Of a stretch of DNA of 64,000 nucleotides, positions 10,198-21,355 are shown one piece after another. Origin of the DNA: Ephemerocybe angulata (Eukaryota > Basidiomycota > Agaricomycetes > Agaricales > Psathyrellaceae); NCBI GenBank assembly GCA_013368325.1, contig JAACJK010000005.1, forward strand, positions 62,001 to 126,000. Direction: 5' to 3'. A model generated the notes under the pieces. It saw only the letters and a list, made by a program, of their open reading frames with translations, was not told the DNA's origin and made no database searches. The translations under genes and the position numbers were made by a program. The stretch's first letter is position 1, and each line of letters begins with the position of its first letter.

Positions 10198-10763
10198 ATG
10201 AGACTCACATTCGTCCCTGCTCTGACTGCGCTCGCCCTCGGCGTCGCCTCCACGTTCACCACGGCGTACGCCTACGCTGTGAGCCACTGCATTTTTTATG
10301 TCCTGCGACTAGACTAACACTACCCCTGGAATAGAACCATGATAACTTGGACGCTCGTTCCATCATCGACCCCAGCTCAAACACCCTAGACGCGCGCTAC
10401 GGGTCCGGAATCGAAGTGCCTTTCCAGCCCGTACTGCGTGACTTCCTCGAAGAGGCTGTTGACGCTTACCGTCGCCATCTCAGCGAATCGGAGAGTCTCG
10501 AAGCCCGGGCCCTCACTTGGTATACGTTCAAGTCTGGGGATAGGCAGCAACGGATGGAGTGCAGCGAGAGTGACCTTGTCAAGGATATCAAAATGCGATT
10601 GGCGGGGCTTTCGGACTCCACGACTTTGGCTTCAGGAATGCTTTACATCTATCTGCCCGGTGGCATTGTTTTCTACTTGGATGAGAGGAAGAGTTTGTAT
10701 ACCCAGAAGGAGAAGATCAGCACGGGGAACGCAATTTGGTTTAAACCAAGGGGGAGTAAGTAA
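10198..10763 (+). CDS. Small secreted protein of unknown function, 169 aa
   Basis: Two exons, 10198-10278 and 10335-10763, joined by a 56-bp GT-AG intron (GTGAGC...AATAG, branch-like CTAAC at 10313). The splice keeps frame. The protein starts with a signal peptide (MRLTFVPALTALALGVAS), so it is probably secreted. The mature part has a motif LSESESLEARALTWYTF and a hydrophobic LYIYLPGGIVFYLDE segment, with one Cys (MECSES). I do not recognise the family. A CTTAAAAGG box about 95 bp before the ATG is shared with the pseudogene at 7547(-) and the fragment at 18838(-), so the promoter is duplicated with the gene. This is the only intact copy of the three. Confidence 0.8.
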
Positions 10764-11145
10764 ACCTTAGAGAGTCGAACTGTTACTGCTTACTACTCCA
10801 CTCCTTCCATTTCGCATTGTATTGCGCTAACCCTCTATCTTTCCAAGTCTATCGGGTTTTAGACTGCTGCAGGCCGTACCGGGCTGTTCCCCAGTGATGG
10901 AAGTGCACTAGCGAGTATACCGCGAACACGCTCAACCCATTTGTTACGCAACATCTATCACATGTACCGAGCGGATCCCAGCCCGGTGAATGTGTTTCTC
11001 TGAACATCCACCTACGCTGCGACAGTCAAGGTGCTTACTCTGAACATTCACCTACGACGCTGCGACAGTCAAGGTGCTTATCACCCTCACGGTGCTCTCA
11101 CATCATGGAGGTAGCTTTGTTATCGAGCCCACCACGTAGAGGCTA
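10764..11145. other. Gene-free stretch with a short tandem repeat
   Basis: A ~32-bp unit around CTGAACATYCACCTACG...GACAGTCAAGGTGCTTA occurs twice in tandem at about 11000-11080. No gene seen. Confidence 0.5.
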
Positions 11146-11488
11146 CTCGAAAGAAGTGCAGCCGGGCGCAAGGATGCCTCAAGAAGCGTGCCCGAGCCGC
11201 TCACCGTCGTCGTGCACATCGAGGTAAGCCCGTCAGGGCTCTATTAGACACAGGGTCGCTGGGCGACTTCATGTCCACTAGTCTAGCAGATCAATTTTGC
11301 GCATAGCCAAGGTTGAATCGAATAAGCCGTTGGATGTTCAGCTCGCCGTGCAAGGCTCTCGCACTGCCAAGTCCAACTATGGTACTTGGGTCGAATTCAA
11401 GTATCAGACCATCAATGAGAAGCGTAACGCGTTATTTCGACATAATATATCTAAAACATTACGACTAGGAAGGCTAGTAATAGAATAG
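11146..11488 (+). pseudogene. Retrotransposon protease relic
   Basis: In one frame from 11223 the sequence reads GKPVRALLDTGSLGDFMS, an aspartic-protease active site (LLDTGS) of a Ty3/Gypsy-type element. One base inserted near 11292 shifts the frame, after which LRIAKVESNKPLDVQLAVQG continues to a stop at 11486. Upstream, a basic Arg/Lys/Ala stretch precedes the protease. No RT or integrase follows, so only this fragment is left. It differs from the Gypsy element at the left of the window, whose protease has DCA rather than DTG. Confidence 0.7.
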
Positions 11489-11627
11489 TCAACTATGTAC
11501 AGCCCGCGATACCTCGTTCAAATCTAACCATCGTACCGAGCACAGCGCTGGCAGTACCCGCAGTGCAGTGGAAACACAACATCTGACGGGCGAGGTCGAG
11601 ACAGAGCAAGACAGGATATAACAAGCT

Positions 11628-12075
11628 TTGAATGGAGGGGAGGACGCACCATCATCAAGTGATCTCCACAACGCTGCTCTTCATCTTATCCCAGCAGCAC
11701 CCTCATCAGCGCCGTATAGCACGAGATTCAGGGACCGGATTTCGAAACTCTATCGAGACCCAACGACGCCTCCTGATCAAGCTTCCTCGTCCCCCGCCCA
11801 CTTCCATATACCGATTCCCCTCCTTACCCACCTCCGGTGTTTGCGCTTCCCTCTTCCCCCCACTTCCGTACGAGACCAGCCCCACTTCTAATGACCTCAG
11901 TCCGAGCCCCATCCCGTCATACGGATCCATTCCCTTCACCCACAGCGATCGACATTCAGAGTCCCGGGCGTCGTCTGGAACTCCATCGACGGAGAGTTCG
12001 ACCAGCAGCAGGACGCACATGCCGTTTGGGGTGCCGGTCATTGACTTCAGATGTTCGTCTTCGCAGCGACAGTAA
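11628..12075 (+). CDS. Ser/Pro-rich low-complexity ORF, doubtful
   Basis: Two overlapping plus-strand frames (11628-11891 and 11632-12075) are open, both rich in Ser, Pro and Thr. The second ends at TAA 12073-12075 after a hydrophobic-basic tail (MPFGVPVIDFRC). No domain or splice structure can be assigned. It resembles in composition the regions at 16934-18600 and 28200-29570. It may be part of a disordered protein gene or chance openness of GC-rich DNA. Confidence 0.25.
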
Positions 12076-12841
12076 TCTTCGTTGCCGCCGCGGTGTGAAC
12101 AACGAAGTGGTGAGCCCTCCTTCCCCAGGGCGTGCTGCATGTACATGAGCCAGGGGAGGGCGCCTCCGAGCAAGGCGCACGCTGCTGGGGATGGTTGGGT
12201 CAGATGGAGGGAGGGATGACGTAGAGGTTGGGGCGCACGGAGTCTAGGAGAGGAAGGAAGGCAGGAGGGACGGTGGACTTAGGTCGAAGTTCGGGAAGCG
12301 CCTGTGTCGCACATGCTCTCACTTCCTGCTCATACATCGCATTTGCTGCTAGTCGTATTCAATTCAATCAAGGCCTTTGAATGGAGTGAGATTCGTCGAC
12401 CGAGAAGCAGAGATGATACGGACATAGTGAACAGGAAGAACGATGGGGAGGTCGAGTCCAGAACGAGAAGCCGTCTGTTTACCGTTGCCCTTACGAACAA
12501 ACATCTCACGGGGATCCATGACTCGTTGAAAAGCATCACACATCTCCCACTATACCAGCGAAGGTATATTGAGGATCATCGATCATCCTCCGTTGATATA
12601 CTCCATCCGCTGTACCTAAATTCCGTCACTCGCATGTTCTCTGAACTGGGGTAGATATTTTGGCGCTCGTCGTCGTGACGTCCATTACGATCGTAGGGGT
12701 AAATTCACTTTCTGAACCACATAGAACCCCTCGCCCAGGAGTGTAAGTAGACATGCAAAAAGGAGGCCCGAGTTGATATAATCAGCCATATTCGCGAATC
12801 CTCCAACTCCATCCCACTTCTCTCACAAACTGAAAATCAAT

Positions 12842-13123
12842 ATGCGATTCACGACCTTTGGTCGGAGCAGCGGTAGCATGCGCGCTGTCAGTTCTTCATA
12901 CCAGTCTGGCCTTGCCATACGGCCAGGAGGGATGGAACCTCAATCTGCTAGACTCAGATCGTGGTAGCTCGAAAGGTAAGAAGGCTTTAATTCAGCCATG
13001 ACTATCGGTTACTATAGTTTAACTATCTGACATAGACATACTACTTCTATAGACCCCAGAATGTATCGCGAGACATCCCGGTACTGTCAGCTCTGCGATC
13101 CACATTACCCTGGAACGTACTGA
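12842..13123 (+). pseudogene. Frameshifted secreted-peptide gene, paralogue of 15411
   Basis: The ATG at 12842 opens MRFTTF, then one extra G near 12860 breaks the frame. Skipping it, the frame continues as a signal-peptide-like VGAAVACALSVLHTSLALPYG and runs to a donor GTAAGA at 12976. With the acceptor CTATAG ending at 13052, exon 2 (13053-13123) gives ETSRYCQLCDPHYPGTY and a stop. Start (MRFT.F), intron position and phase, and the CxxC...Y tail all match the intact gene at 15411. A TATA-like GATATAAT lies about 70 bp upstream of the ATG. A single-base sequencing error is a possible alternative to a real mutation. Confidence 0.65.
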
Positions 13124-13752
13124 GTGCATTAGCGGGCTTTGCCTGTGCGAAAATGACGTACAGAAATGCTAGAGCCGTTATGCGAGTGTGGGATTAGGGT
13201 GTACAACACTGAGGATAACAGCATCAGAGTGTCTGTGAAGGTAAACATGGTGCATCCGTGGAGACCTTTACGCGGCAGAATGTCTGAGAAGCCTCGAAGT
13301 ACACCGATAGCCATCTCACCTCGTCGTAGGTTCTCCATCTCCAGGGGTGAGAGGCATATATGTCACGGCGCGGAAGTATCATTCAGGATCAATTCCTTCA
13401 CTGCCAACCGTCGGTCAAGCGAACACTGACAGACACTGACTTGGAACAGTAACTATCATAGGGTACCACATGGCACATCCATGGGAATGGTTCTCGAATC
13501 TCAAGATCGGAAGCATCAATAAATGTTGTTAGAATCGATCTGGGAAGCTCAGACTACGCCATGAAAAGAGCTAAACTTGGCTCTCGCATGAGAACAATGA
13601 GTACAATTAGAGTCTTCACATCAAGAACTCATGTGCTCATCCGGCGATTCAAGCTCCCCAAGGAGAGCCGCGAGAATTCCGCAGCATTCCGCCCAACCTG
13701 AAAAGATACAAAGAGGGCTGCTCTTGATTTCCCAGAAAACAAAGTACCCAAC
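13124..13752. other. Intergenic, dispersed repeat copy
   Basis: 13222-13311 is the second copy of the repeat at 6636-6733. Nothing else recognised; the 13166-13429 open frame has no family features. Confidence 0.5.
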
Positions 13753-13893
13753 ATGAAGATCATCAGTGCAGCCTCGCTCGTCTCTATCTTCATCGCCCTC
13801 GCCGGAATGGCAGGGTACGCGTCTGCCTCACCCACCCCGGCCGCTGAAGCAGCTCCAAATGACTGTGGCCCAAACTCGCATGCTTCATGCTAA
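13753..13893 (+). CDS. Secreted peptide precursor, 46 aa
   Basis: One uninterrupted reading frame from ATG 13753 to TAA 13891-13893. The first ~25 residues form a clear signal peptide (MKIISAASLVSIFIALAGMA, then GYASA). The remaining ~21 residues are Pro/Ala-rich with two cysteines (NDCGPNSHASC) at the C-terminus. Such short precursors are typical of fungal small secreted peptides, but I know no family for it. An additional downstream exon after a missed donor is possible. It sits between two members of the CxxC peptide family but shares only the secretion signal and a C-terminal cysteine pair with them. Confidence 0.5.
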   Translation: MKIISAASLVSIFIALAGMAGYASASPTPAAEAAPNDCGPNSHASC

Positions 13894-15323
13894 GCATTCC
13901 GACCTATTAAGTGGGACTCTCGTCATAATAAGTGAGTCTATCTATCTATCGACCCCCTATATACCCGCTTTGGTATCGCATGCTGATCATGGCGCAGACA
14001 GGCAGCAAATGCGTTGTAACATTGTTCTTGGGATAGATAGCAAACCTCACATAGGAGTCCTCAGATACCACCATAAATACCTTTGTTTGCCGCGTCATAC
14101 AGCTCCCTGAGACTCTATTATCTCTAGATATTGAGAAGATAAGTGCTGTTCCTTCTGATTGAGCCACGCTCGTACAACTTCGAGTGGCTTGGATCCGCTA
14201 GATACTTGGATCAAACTCTTGGCCCAATCGTGAGAGTCAACTTCGATGCCGAAAGGCCGAATGTATAGCTCAGCCTTCACCTATCACCTATCACCTCTTT
14301 TCGAGCTTTGTTATCTCAGAATCTCCTTCAGCTTCAGCTTTGGATTCTGGCTCCTTGGTCTTTGAACACACAGTCGTCTCCTACCGCCTTCATAATGAGC
14401 GAATTAAGCTCAGCTCGAGCCGACATCCAGACATCCAAGACACCCACACCGTATTAGAAGAAGCCTCAAGGCTCATGTAGTATTATACTCCGAGGGACGG
14501 GAACTGGGGACGGGGCACCATCTCCGACTATCGTGTTTGAGCGCCTAAAGCCCGTATTCGTATCCGCCTGCATTTCGTTAGGTTTCCAGGCGCCCCGCAG
14601 TTCAGCTGTGCTCACCGTCAGAGTCACGACCTCAACTGCTTTACTACTCTCCATCATATTCCCACAACTTGATATATATTCAGAAGTACTATGTATGTAT
14701 ACGGGGTCCTTGGCAAAATGAACTTCTCGTCTAATTAGCTACCATGATGGGTTCATTTGATACTAAATCTGGCGACGCGAGACCTGGATGACGAGAAGAG
14801 GCGTCTCCACATCGTGGAAGATTGTTCGTTTGGCTTCCATCACTTAGAAGAGAGAGTCGTGCCCCTTCGTCTTGAGGCCTGCCCAGATACCTAGTGCAAA
14901 GTACGTTTGATATCTGATGCATTCTGGTGTCGAGCGCTAGGAAGGGATATATGGGCTCAATCAAAAGAGTTTAATAGGCTAAAATTCATATTATTGCAGT
15001 GCTTGTAGACTGAAAATGTATTGCTCATCTCACCCTCCCTGAATTGGCAGTGTTGCTAGAAGGTGTACCCTCTTCGGTGGTGATTCAGCAACAGCCACTA
15101 ATTCCTCGGGAAATGAACCAAAAATGCAAATGCCGTGCCTTCCTCACGATTCGTGATCTTCATCAGCCTCATCACACCCTCGACGACCTGTAGACCTTCA
15201 AATGTGATTCCAGACAACCCAAGTCGAACCTGTACTCGTACCATCAACTAATCATATTCCAGGCAAGTCTTCGTTCTGCAGCACATTGCGTTCGACAAAA
15301 AGCACCGTCCGCGCGGACTGGTG
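13894..15323. other. Gene-poor stretch
   Basis: Only short open frames without domains, signal peptides or matching splice sites. I can name nothing here. Confidence 0.5.
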
Positions 15324-15330
15324 TATAAAG
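15324..15330 (+). promoter_or_regulatory. TATA box of the 15411 gene
   Basis: TATAAAG, 81 bp before the ATG, a normal distance for a fungal secreted-protein gene. Confidence 0.55.
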
Positions 15331-15410
15331 GTGGAGGCAACGTATTGAAGGTCTGTCATCCACCCAACAGCACTGCAAGCTATTCAACTTTCATACTGAA
15401 CCAAACCAGA

Positions 15411-15629
15411 ATGCGCTTCACCATATTTGCGGCAGCTATTGCCCTCGCATTATCCGTTTCCGCAACCGCGGCCCTGCCTTTGGGCACGCCCAGCGCAAGT
15501 GGTGAGTCCGATAAGATTGGACTGCACACCATCTCCCCTAACACTGACCTCATAGAGTCCGGGAAGGAAGATAGCGAGATAGACTCGGAGCGAGCTTGTC
15601 CGTGGTGCCCCGTCCTGACCCCTTACTGA
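15411..15629 (+). CDS. Secreted peptide precursor with CPWCP tail, 54 aa
   Basis: Exons 15411-15501 and 15556-15629 are separated by a 54-bp intron (GTGAGT...CATAG). Retaining the intron would keep frame (72 aa), so both forms are open. Signal peptide MRFTIFAAAIALALSVSA is followed by an acidic linker with many Glu, Asp and Ser and a C-terminal ERACPWCPVLTPY. The mature peptide would be about 30-35 residues with only two cysteines. The frameshifted gene at 12842 has the same start, intron position and CxxC...Y end, so this is a two-member local family. It does not end in a CaaX box, so it is not a mating pheromone precursor. Function unknown. Confidence 0.65.
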   Translation: MRFTIFAAAIALALSVSATAALPLGTPSASGESDKIGLHTISPNTDLIESGKEDSEIDSERACPWCPVLTPY

Positions 15630-16933
15630 GCGCAAAATAGCTCTGTGGAGGATTGCACTTAACGGTATCTTTACTTCAGTAGACGCAACAGGGATTGAAA
15701 TTGATAATGCTGTTGCTCGCTGTGTTCTATCATGTGCAGCACAATGAGATTTGGAGAAAGATAATCTCAGGGAGTGTACGATGACGAGAGCTGCACGACG
15801 ACGCTATCGAGCTCTTTGGCTCATAGGCAACCGGTTACAGGTCTAGCGTCGGTATGCGTCCAATGTTGGGCGTTGCCGTATGGTTGGGGATGGAGGGCGG
15901 AAGTGATAACGTCGGCTCGCAGCCGGGACATCATCCTCGCTCACCTGAGACGCGTTACGCTCATATGAGGTTTGAACATTGGAATTTCCTACCTCGAAAG
16001 CGAGACACTTCCAATCTTCGCCTGCACATATTGCAACGAACTAAGGGGAACCTGGGCGCGCCACAGCCATGTATCAAGGTCGAGTCTGAGGCGCCGATGC
16101 GAACACTAACACTGGCGACGAACGCCCGAGGAGCACATCAAAAACAGGACGCCAAGCCGTGTGTTGGTCGAGCATCGATTTCGTAGGGAGTACGCAGAAG
16201 ATTAGTCGTCGCGCAAACAGCCTCGGCCCTCGTCTCCCTCGAGATGAGACCAGAAATATCGCGATGCTCAGTCGGTCCCGCGAGAAAGAAAGCGACGACG
16301 GAACATAAACCGGGCGAATCGTGAAAATCAAGAATAACGCGAGGGACTCACCAGTAAGATCGCCCAGAGCAGGAGAAGCCCGCATCACCGGTTCTAAGGA
16401 AATGAAACGATCATCAGTACCTGCGGCTCGAGAGATTGCAAAAAGAGAAGAAAGGATGGATAGAGGAGATTAACAGAGAGAGAGATGACGCCCATCATCC
16501 CAGGAAAAACACGAATAAGCGAGATCGAAGGTAGGAATTCAAGCACCGCGGCACAGTCCACTGCTCACCAAGGACACCACAATCTCTCCATCACGTCTCT
16601 CCTCCATCGTGTTACCCCCGTGTATCACCCAGACCGAACTTCGTCATCCACGGGCTCCCAAGCCCGGAATCGTATCCCGCCATGTACAGATCAGAGGAGG
16701 CGAGAGTATGGACGCTGGCCCGCCATGCATAGCGCATGCTCGCAAGCCTGGAGGACGCTACCGGCGATGCAAGAGAAAACTGAACGACAGCTCCTTGAAA
16801 GAAAGAGAGACGGAGAGTCGTAGTTCGAACACATGCGTCAGCGCGAACGACCGAACGCACGCTCGAGATAACTAAGGAAGAAGACCGACTTCGAGCCGGA
16901 CGACGCACAACAAGCGCGAACCAAGGAAGGACG
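15630..16933. other. Gene-poor stretch
   Basis: Several short open frames on both strands, none with recognisable protein features. A fragment near 15945 (ACCTGAGACGCGTTACGCT) resembles one near 30133, hinting at a dispersed repeat. Confidence 0.4.
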
Positions 16934-17557
16934 ATGCCCTATACTCCAAAACACAAACAAAACCAAGAGAACCAACTCACTTCCCGACTCGCTTCCCCCC
17001 AAAGCCTCCCGCCCCACTTCCGCCCAGATCCTCGAATAGTCTCCCCAAACCTCAAGCAACCACAACCTCACACTCAACCTTCATCCCCCACCCCCTACTC
17101 CTGCTCACTCCCACCCTTTCGCTTCAGACACCCCGCCCCCATCCCACAGGGACAGGCCCAGTACCCTCTCCGCATCAACATCGAACATATACTTCCCATC
17201 CACATCCCCCTTGTCCTATACCAGCCTGATCCCAGCAGTTCCTCGCCCACCTCACCTCCCCATCCCCGATCCAATCGTACCCGCCCTCCTCCACCCCGCC
17301 TCCTCCGTGCGTCCCCACCACCAAGGGAGGTCAACGCGGTGAGCCTTCATCATTCATACAACTCCCCACATAACCACCCCCCACCCAACGTGCCGTTCGC
17401 CGCCAGAATCGGAGCAGCTCACACAAGCGGTGTCCTCGCTATCATCGCCTCGCTCCCCACCACAGCCATAGCCCACCAGTCGACAGCCGGTGCGAAAGCA
17501 GAAGTCAAGTTGAAGAGCCCTCGAAGTCGGAGGCGACCGAGAAGCATAGATGCATGA
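16934..17557 (+). CDS. Proline-rich open frame of 207 codons, doubtful
   Basis: Uninterrupted ATG-to-TGA frame, extremely rich in Pro, Ser, His and Gln in the first two thirds and basic (KSPRSRRRPRS) at the end. No domain, no signal peptide. It may be a disordered protein, part of a larger spliced gene, or simply GC-skewed DNA lacking stops. Similar composition occurs downstream of the homeodomain-like gene at 48333-48673. Confidence 0.3.
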   Translation: MPYTPKHKQNQENQLTSRLASPQSLPPHFRPDPRIVSPNLKQPQPHTQPSSPTPYSCSLPPFRFRHPAPIPQGQAQYPLRINIEHILPIHIPLVLYQPDPSSSSPTSPPHPRSNRTRPPPPRLLRASPPPREVNAVSLHHSYNSPHNHPPPNVPFAARIGAAHTSGVLAIIASLPTTAIAHQSTAGAKAEVKLKSPRSRRRPRSIDA

Positions 17558-17893
17558 CCTCTTCCTCGCCGTCGAGCCCCGTGTCGAGCTTGAACGCAGC
17601 TGGGAGCGCAGGTGGTGAAGGTAGAACCAAGGTAGAACGGGAGGGGAGAGTGCGATTTCCGAGTTCAAGTAGGGCGGAGGGCGACTGTCATCGGCATAGC
17701 AATGGGCAGTGTTGGTTCGGGGTGAATGCGCCTTCAGAGGGAGGGAGGTGCAAGGAAGTGAAGATTGGTGATTCGGAGAGGCCGATAGCAGAGTTGGCGT
17801 CGTCGTCCTGGTCTTGCGATTGGGCCGGTGCTATAGGCGCTGTCGTCGAGTTCGCATTCGTGTTGGTGTTGGTGTGTCCAGGGTCGTCGATGT

Positions 17894-18290
17894 TTAATCT
17901 GCACCTGCACCGATCTCCCCTGTAGGCGGGCACGAGGTAGGCACCCCAATTACACCCCCCTCAGGAAACAGATCCACGAGTTTGGGGAGTTTGGAGCGGC
18001 CAAAGACGCGAACCAGCCTGTGGTCGTCGACTGGGAGGTCGAAAGTAAAGCTAAGGGTGGGGCGCTTGGACCTGATGGGCCAGCACACGGAAACCTACAG
18101 ACATATGAAAGATACGTCAGGTTCCCAGTATGTATTGAATGTGACCAGGGGGGGGGGGGGGGGGGGGGACGTACCTGATGATTGGTGGTGGTAGGGCAGT
18201 AGAAGGGGACGATGAGCGAGACGGAGGGGACGAGCATCCCAACGGACTCCTCTTCGCTCAGACCCAGCGGCGCGCCCGTTGGAGAACAAC
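17894..18290 (-). CDS. Hypothetical protein fragment, two exons on the minus strand
   Basis: Reading the minus strand, an exon from about 18290 to 18175 (LSEEESVGMLVPSVSLIVPF) splices via GTACGT...CTGTAG (intron 18095-18174) in frame into 17894-18094, which reads TLSFTFDLPVDDHRLVRVFG and ends in a TAA. The true 5' end is unclear and may reach to about 18400. A diverged copy lies at 28418-29131(-), where FALDLAV replaces FTFDLPV. Beyond the stop, more homology continues (an Asn/Thr repeat stretch), so the TAA may itself be a disabling mutation. Family unknown. Confidence 0.35.
18148..18168 (+). repeat. 21-bp poly-G run
   Basis: An uninterrupted run of 21 G (C on the other strand) inside the putative intron 18095-18174. 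Length may be unreliable because such runs are hard to sequence. Confidence 0.8.
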
Positions 18291-18762
18291 CGCCATGCTC
18301 GCCACAGGTGCAGCAGCTCCTCCCACTCCTCGTCCCACTCCTGTTCCTCCTGTTCCTTCTTGCGATGGCTCCATGGTGTCTATCGGAAGTTGGTGTGGGC
18401 CGCTTATTGGGATCCGTGGTCTAGCTGTCGTGCATGCGCTCGCCCAGTTTCGGTCTAGAGCAGTGGAGTCGAGAGAATGTGAGGAATGTGAAGACAAATG
18501 GAACAACGAGGACGATGAACGTTGGCACGAAGAGACACGACTGCTTCACATCACCCTTTGGCCTGAGCTCCGGCGTCCCCCGCACGTGTTTCCTCCTGCA
18601 CGTGGAAACCCGATAGGGGCTTGGACGGGCGTCTAATAGGAATCGGCGAGCGGTATCGCCATTGGTGGGCTTACTTGGACAGCAATATCAGTAAAAAACT
18701 ACTCCTTATATTGCTGCCAAGTACTCCGTGTTTAATATGCGACCAACCATAGGTATTCTAAG

Positions 18763-18900
18763 TTATTCAACCATCGACCAACTGAACCCACTCGCGCTCC
18801 ATAGCAACTCCCCAGAATATGGAACATACAGAGTCTCTGCGGAGGCGACACCAAGGGCGAGCTCAGTCAGAGCAGGGACAATACTAACGAGGTAGTCGAA
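18763..18900 (-). pseudogene. Truncated first-exon copy of the secreted-protein family
   Basis: On the minus strand, VPALTELALGVASAETLYVPYSG matches the signal peptide and following bases of the copy at 7547(-), but the start ATG region is deleted and exon 2 is missing. It is part of the second copy of the 7430-8076 repeat. Confidence 0.65.
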
Positions 18901-19416
18901 ATTGAGAAGTGGCTTTAATGTGATGAGGCTGGTTGCATAGAGATTACAACGCATCGCCCGCCTTTTAAGTGGGTGCGACGCCATTCCATTCGAAGTGAGC
19001 CGAGTCGCAGTTTCGGAACTATGTTTACACACAGTCATCGGGAAGCTGGCGGGAGTTCACCAGGGTTTAATCATCATGGTGCTGATGGAGGGAAAGGCGC
19101 AGTTTCGACTTTCGGAATGAGCCTCGGAGTATTACTGTGATTTGGAACAATTGGGTAACATAGTAAGTAGTACACTTTCAACGGGTTATGACGCAGAGCG
19201 ATAAGCACTGTCTGAGGCTTCGTCGAGGAGGACCCAAGCCAGATAAATCTTGCAACTCGAATCGTGCTTCCAGCAAAGCGACTTCAATGTCTCCGACTCT
19301 CGGAAGAGAGAAGACGTGCGTGATTTGCTCTCACAGTGTCATGACGCTGTATCGCTGCAAAGCCAGGAGCGCGGAGCTAACGTGTGGAGCCCGTCAGATT
19401 ACGAAAGTCCGACTTA
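18798..19416. repeat. Long repeat, copy 2 (first copy at 7430-8076)
   Basis: Direct copy with small deletions and one ~30-bp insertion. Here the sequence runs on past the point (CGACTTA) where copy 1 is interrupted by the A-B repeat, so this is the uninterrupted version of that site. Confidence 0.75.
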
Positions 19417-20045
19417 GCTAATTTAGCGCATTGGGGTGGTCAAGGGGTGGTACACCGCCAAAATCTTGAAACGTAGTCTCTACGTTTTTCCCATCATGAG
19501 ATTTCGGGAAGATGGCGACACCTTATCCAGGTGATCACACATCTCTCCCATCATCTCGTCTGTCTAATAGGGTCCTGTCACCAGGTCGGTATAGCTGTAA
19601 TGTGGCACTAAACATGCTGAGCAGGACTAGGATAGGTGTAGGACACATGAATGTTGATATGGTTGAGATATTTTACTTTATGTAGCTCCGATATTCTCAG
19701 CCCGAATGCCTTAACGTGAGTAGGGGTATCAGTCATATGTGTATAGTGATATACTGTCTGCATGTACCAGCAGGTCTTTTGAGCATAAGCCTTGATATAC
19801 ATTTCATATGCCTCTTGGCGTAGACCCAATACATTGGTCTATATTATATCTAGAAGTCACCATGGCTGGAAAAAGCAAAGCGAGCGTATGCGCCGAGCTG
19901 GTTAGACATGCTGAGCACTCGCCAAATAGTTGCAAATAGTAGGTGCAGTATGTGTATTGAAAGGGCAAGAGATAGTCTAGCAAGAATACAAGTCAAACGG
20001 AGTGTACGTAGAGGGTATATATGTCAGTGACAAGCGATGCACAGA
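19417..20045. other. Intergenic
   Basis: No gene recognised. It lies 3' of the minus-strand gene at 20046 and would hold one end of the putative two-gene transposon, but I could not identify a terminal inverted repeat. Confidence 0.4.
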
Positions 20046-21355
20046 TTACTCCGCAGTCTCCGCTGAGGTGGGATCAGCCTCGGCGACAGCAGCAGGCGCA
20101 ACGACCGTCACAAGCTCTGGGGTAACCATGACCTCATTGAGGCCAGTCTCCCATTCGTTGGGAACCACGTCTTGTGCTGATTGCTGAGCAGCGGATCCGT
20201 AAAGTGCGCGATCCTGAGTGAGCATGCCAACGAATGCTCTTGAATGATATCAGTATTCTACGTAAAACTGGGGAAAGCGAAGTTGAGAGATGTGACGCAC
20301 TGTTGAATCATGTCCTCGTCTCCTTTAGCAAGCGTGTGGATCATTGTCAAGCGTGCGTCGACGTTCTTCCAGTAATCTGGGCCCGCCTTACCAGGCTGTG
20401 TGTGGACCTTGCGCTGCAATAGTTACATGCACGGTTAAAAAGGGAACTCGTCGATAGCGGCATCATACACAAAGCAGACGTACCAACAATGCGAGCCTCG
20501 CACACAGTGCAGGAGTCACGGAACATTGAGTATTTGCAACGAGCAGTGAGGCGAGCTCATAGATACTCTGGCCCGGCTTGGAGGCAGTTATCTAGAGTGT
20601 GTCAGAGTTGTGATGAAGGGAACCGAGCGAAAGGACGTACCGCTTTCTTAATTCGAGAGCGCGTCTGAGTTAACTCGTTCTTGACGGCCTCTTTCATGGC
20701 CTTGTACACATGACGGTCGACTTCGAGGTTGGCAGGTACGTTAATCTTCAAGTGCTTGATGACGGCCTACGGGGAAATTCAGCATCGACGATATTATTGG
20801 GGCATGGGAATGGACTTACAAGGACACGCTGAGTTGGCAGGCTTCCCCTGTACTGGCTTAGCTTGGGTGAGAGAAGAACAGCGAGGCCATAACTCTTTAT
20901 GTTATCCTAAGCATTTTATGTCAGTCTATGTTCCGGAGGGAAAAAGGAAAACGCACAACGAGAGCCTTGTCAACTACGTACGCCTCAGGGGCAGGGATGA
21001 GGCGAGTGAGCTTCTGTTCAATGATTAGTAGCCTGGTAAATGTAAGGAGCTCGCGACCGCTGGCCGACTCGACTGCGAATGTCTCAAGGTCTCGAGCATA
21101 CGGTCCCAGGCTGTAGCGGGTCCCCAAACGCCGTGCGTGCAGTGCCGCATTTGTGCGAGCAGTGGAAAGGCCGTCGCTGGGAGTTGTGACCCCAGAAGCT
21201 AAGGAGAAAGGCGCCATAAACGCAAAGGTGTTCAGGGCGTCGTCGTCGCGGGTAGCAAGCATCATTGAGGTCAGCTCGGCGGCAGCATCGTCGTCAGCGT
21301 TCGGCTGTTGGGAGCCTTCAGGCGGCGGGGAGCTGTGGTGGGCAGAGTTTGACAT
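20046..21355 (-). CDS. Unknown protein of 341 aa, divergent partner of a transposase-like gene
   Basis: Six exons: 21355-20957, 20906-20820, 20766-20641, 20591-20484, 20413-20301 and 20238-20046, with introns of 49-70 bp. All junctions are GT-AG and keep one open frame of 1026 nt. The N-terminal ~60 residues are disordered (Ser, Pro, Asp, Ala). The middle contains AYVVDKALVDNIKSYGLAVL, then a basic helical part (KAMKEAVKNELTQTRSRIKK). The C-terminal part has DYWKNVDARLTMIH and an acidic Ala/Thr/Glu tail. I recognise no domain. Its ATG is only 328 bp from the start of the 21684 gene, pointing away from it, so they probably share a promoter. By position it could be the second (TnpA-like) gene of a CACTA-type element. 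The even exon structure says it is or recently was functional. Confidence 0.8.

Noticed and set aside
15411..15629. Basidiomycete pheromone precursor
   Set aside because: It has a signal peptide and no C-terminal CaaX motif; pheromone precursors have the opposite.
18148..18168. Poly-G run as a G-quadruplex regulator
   Set aside because: It lies in a doubtful gene's intron and may be a sequencing artefact; no further support.
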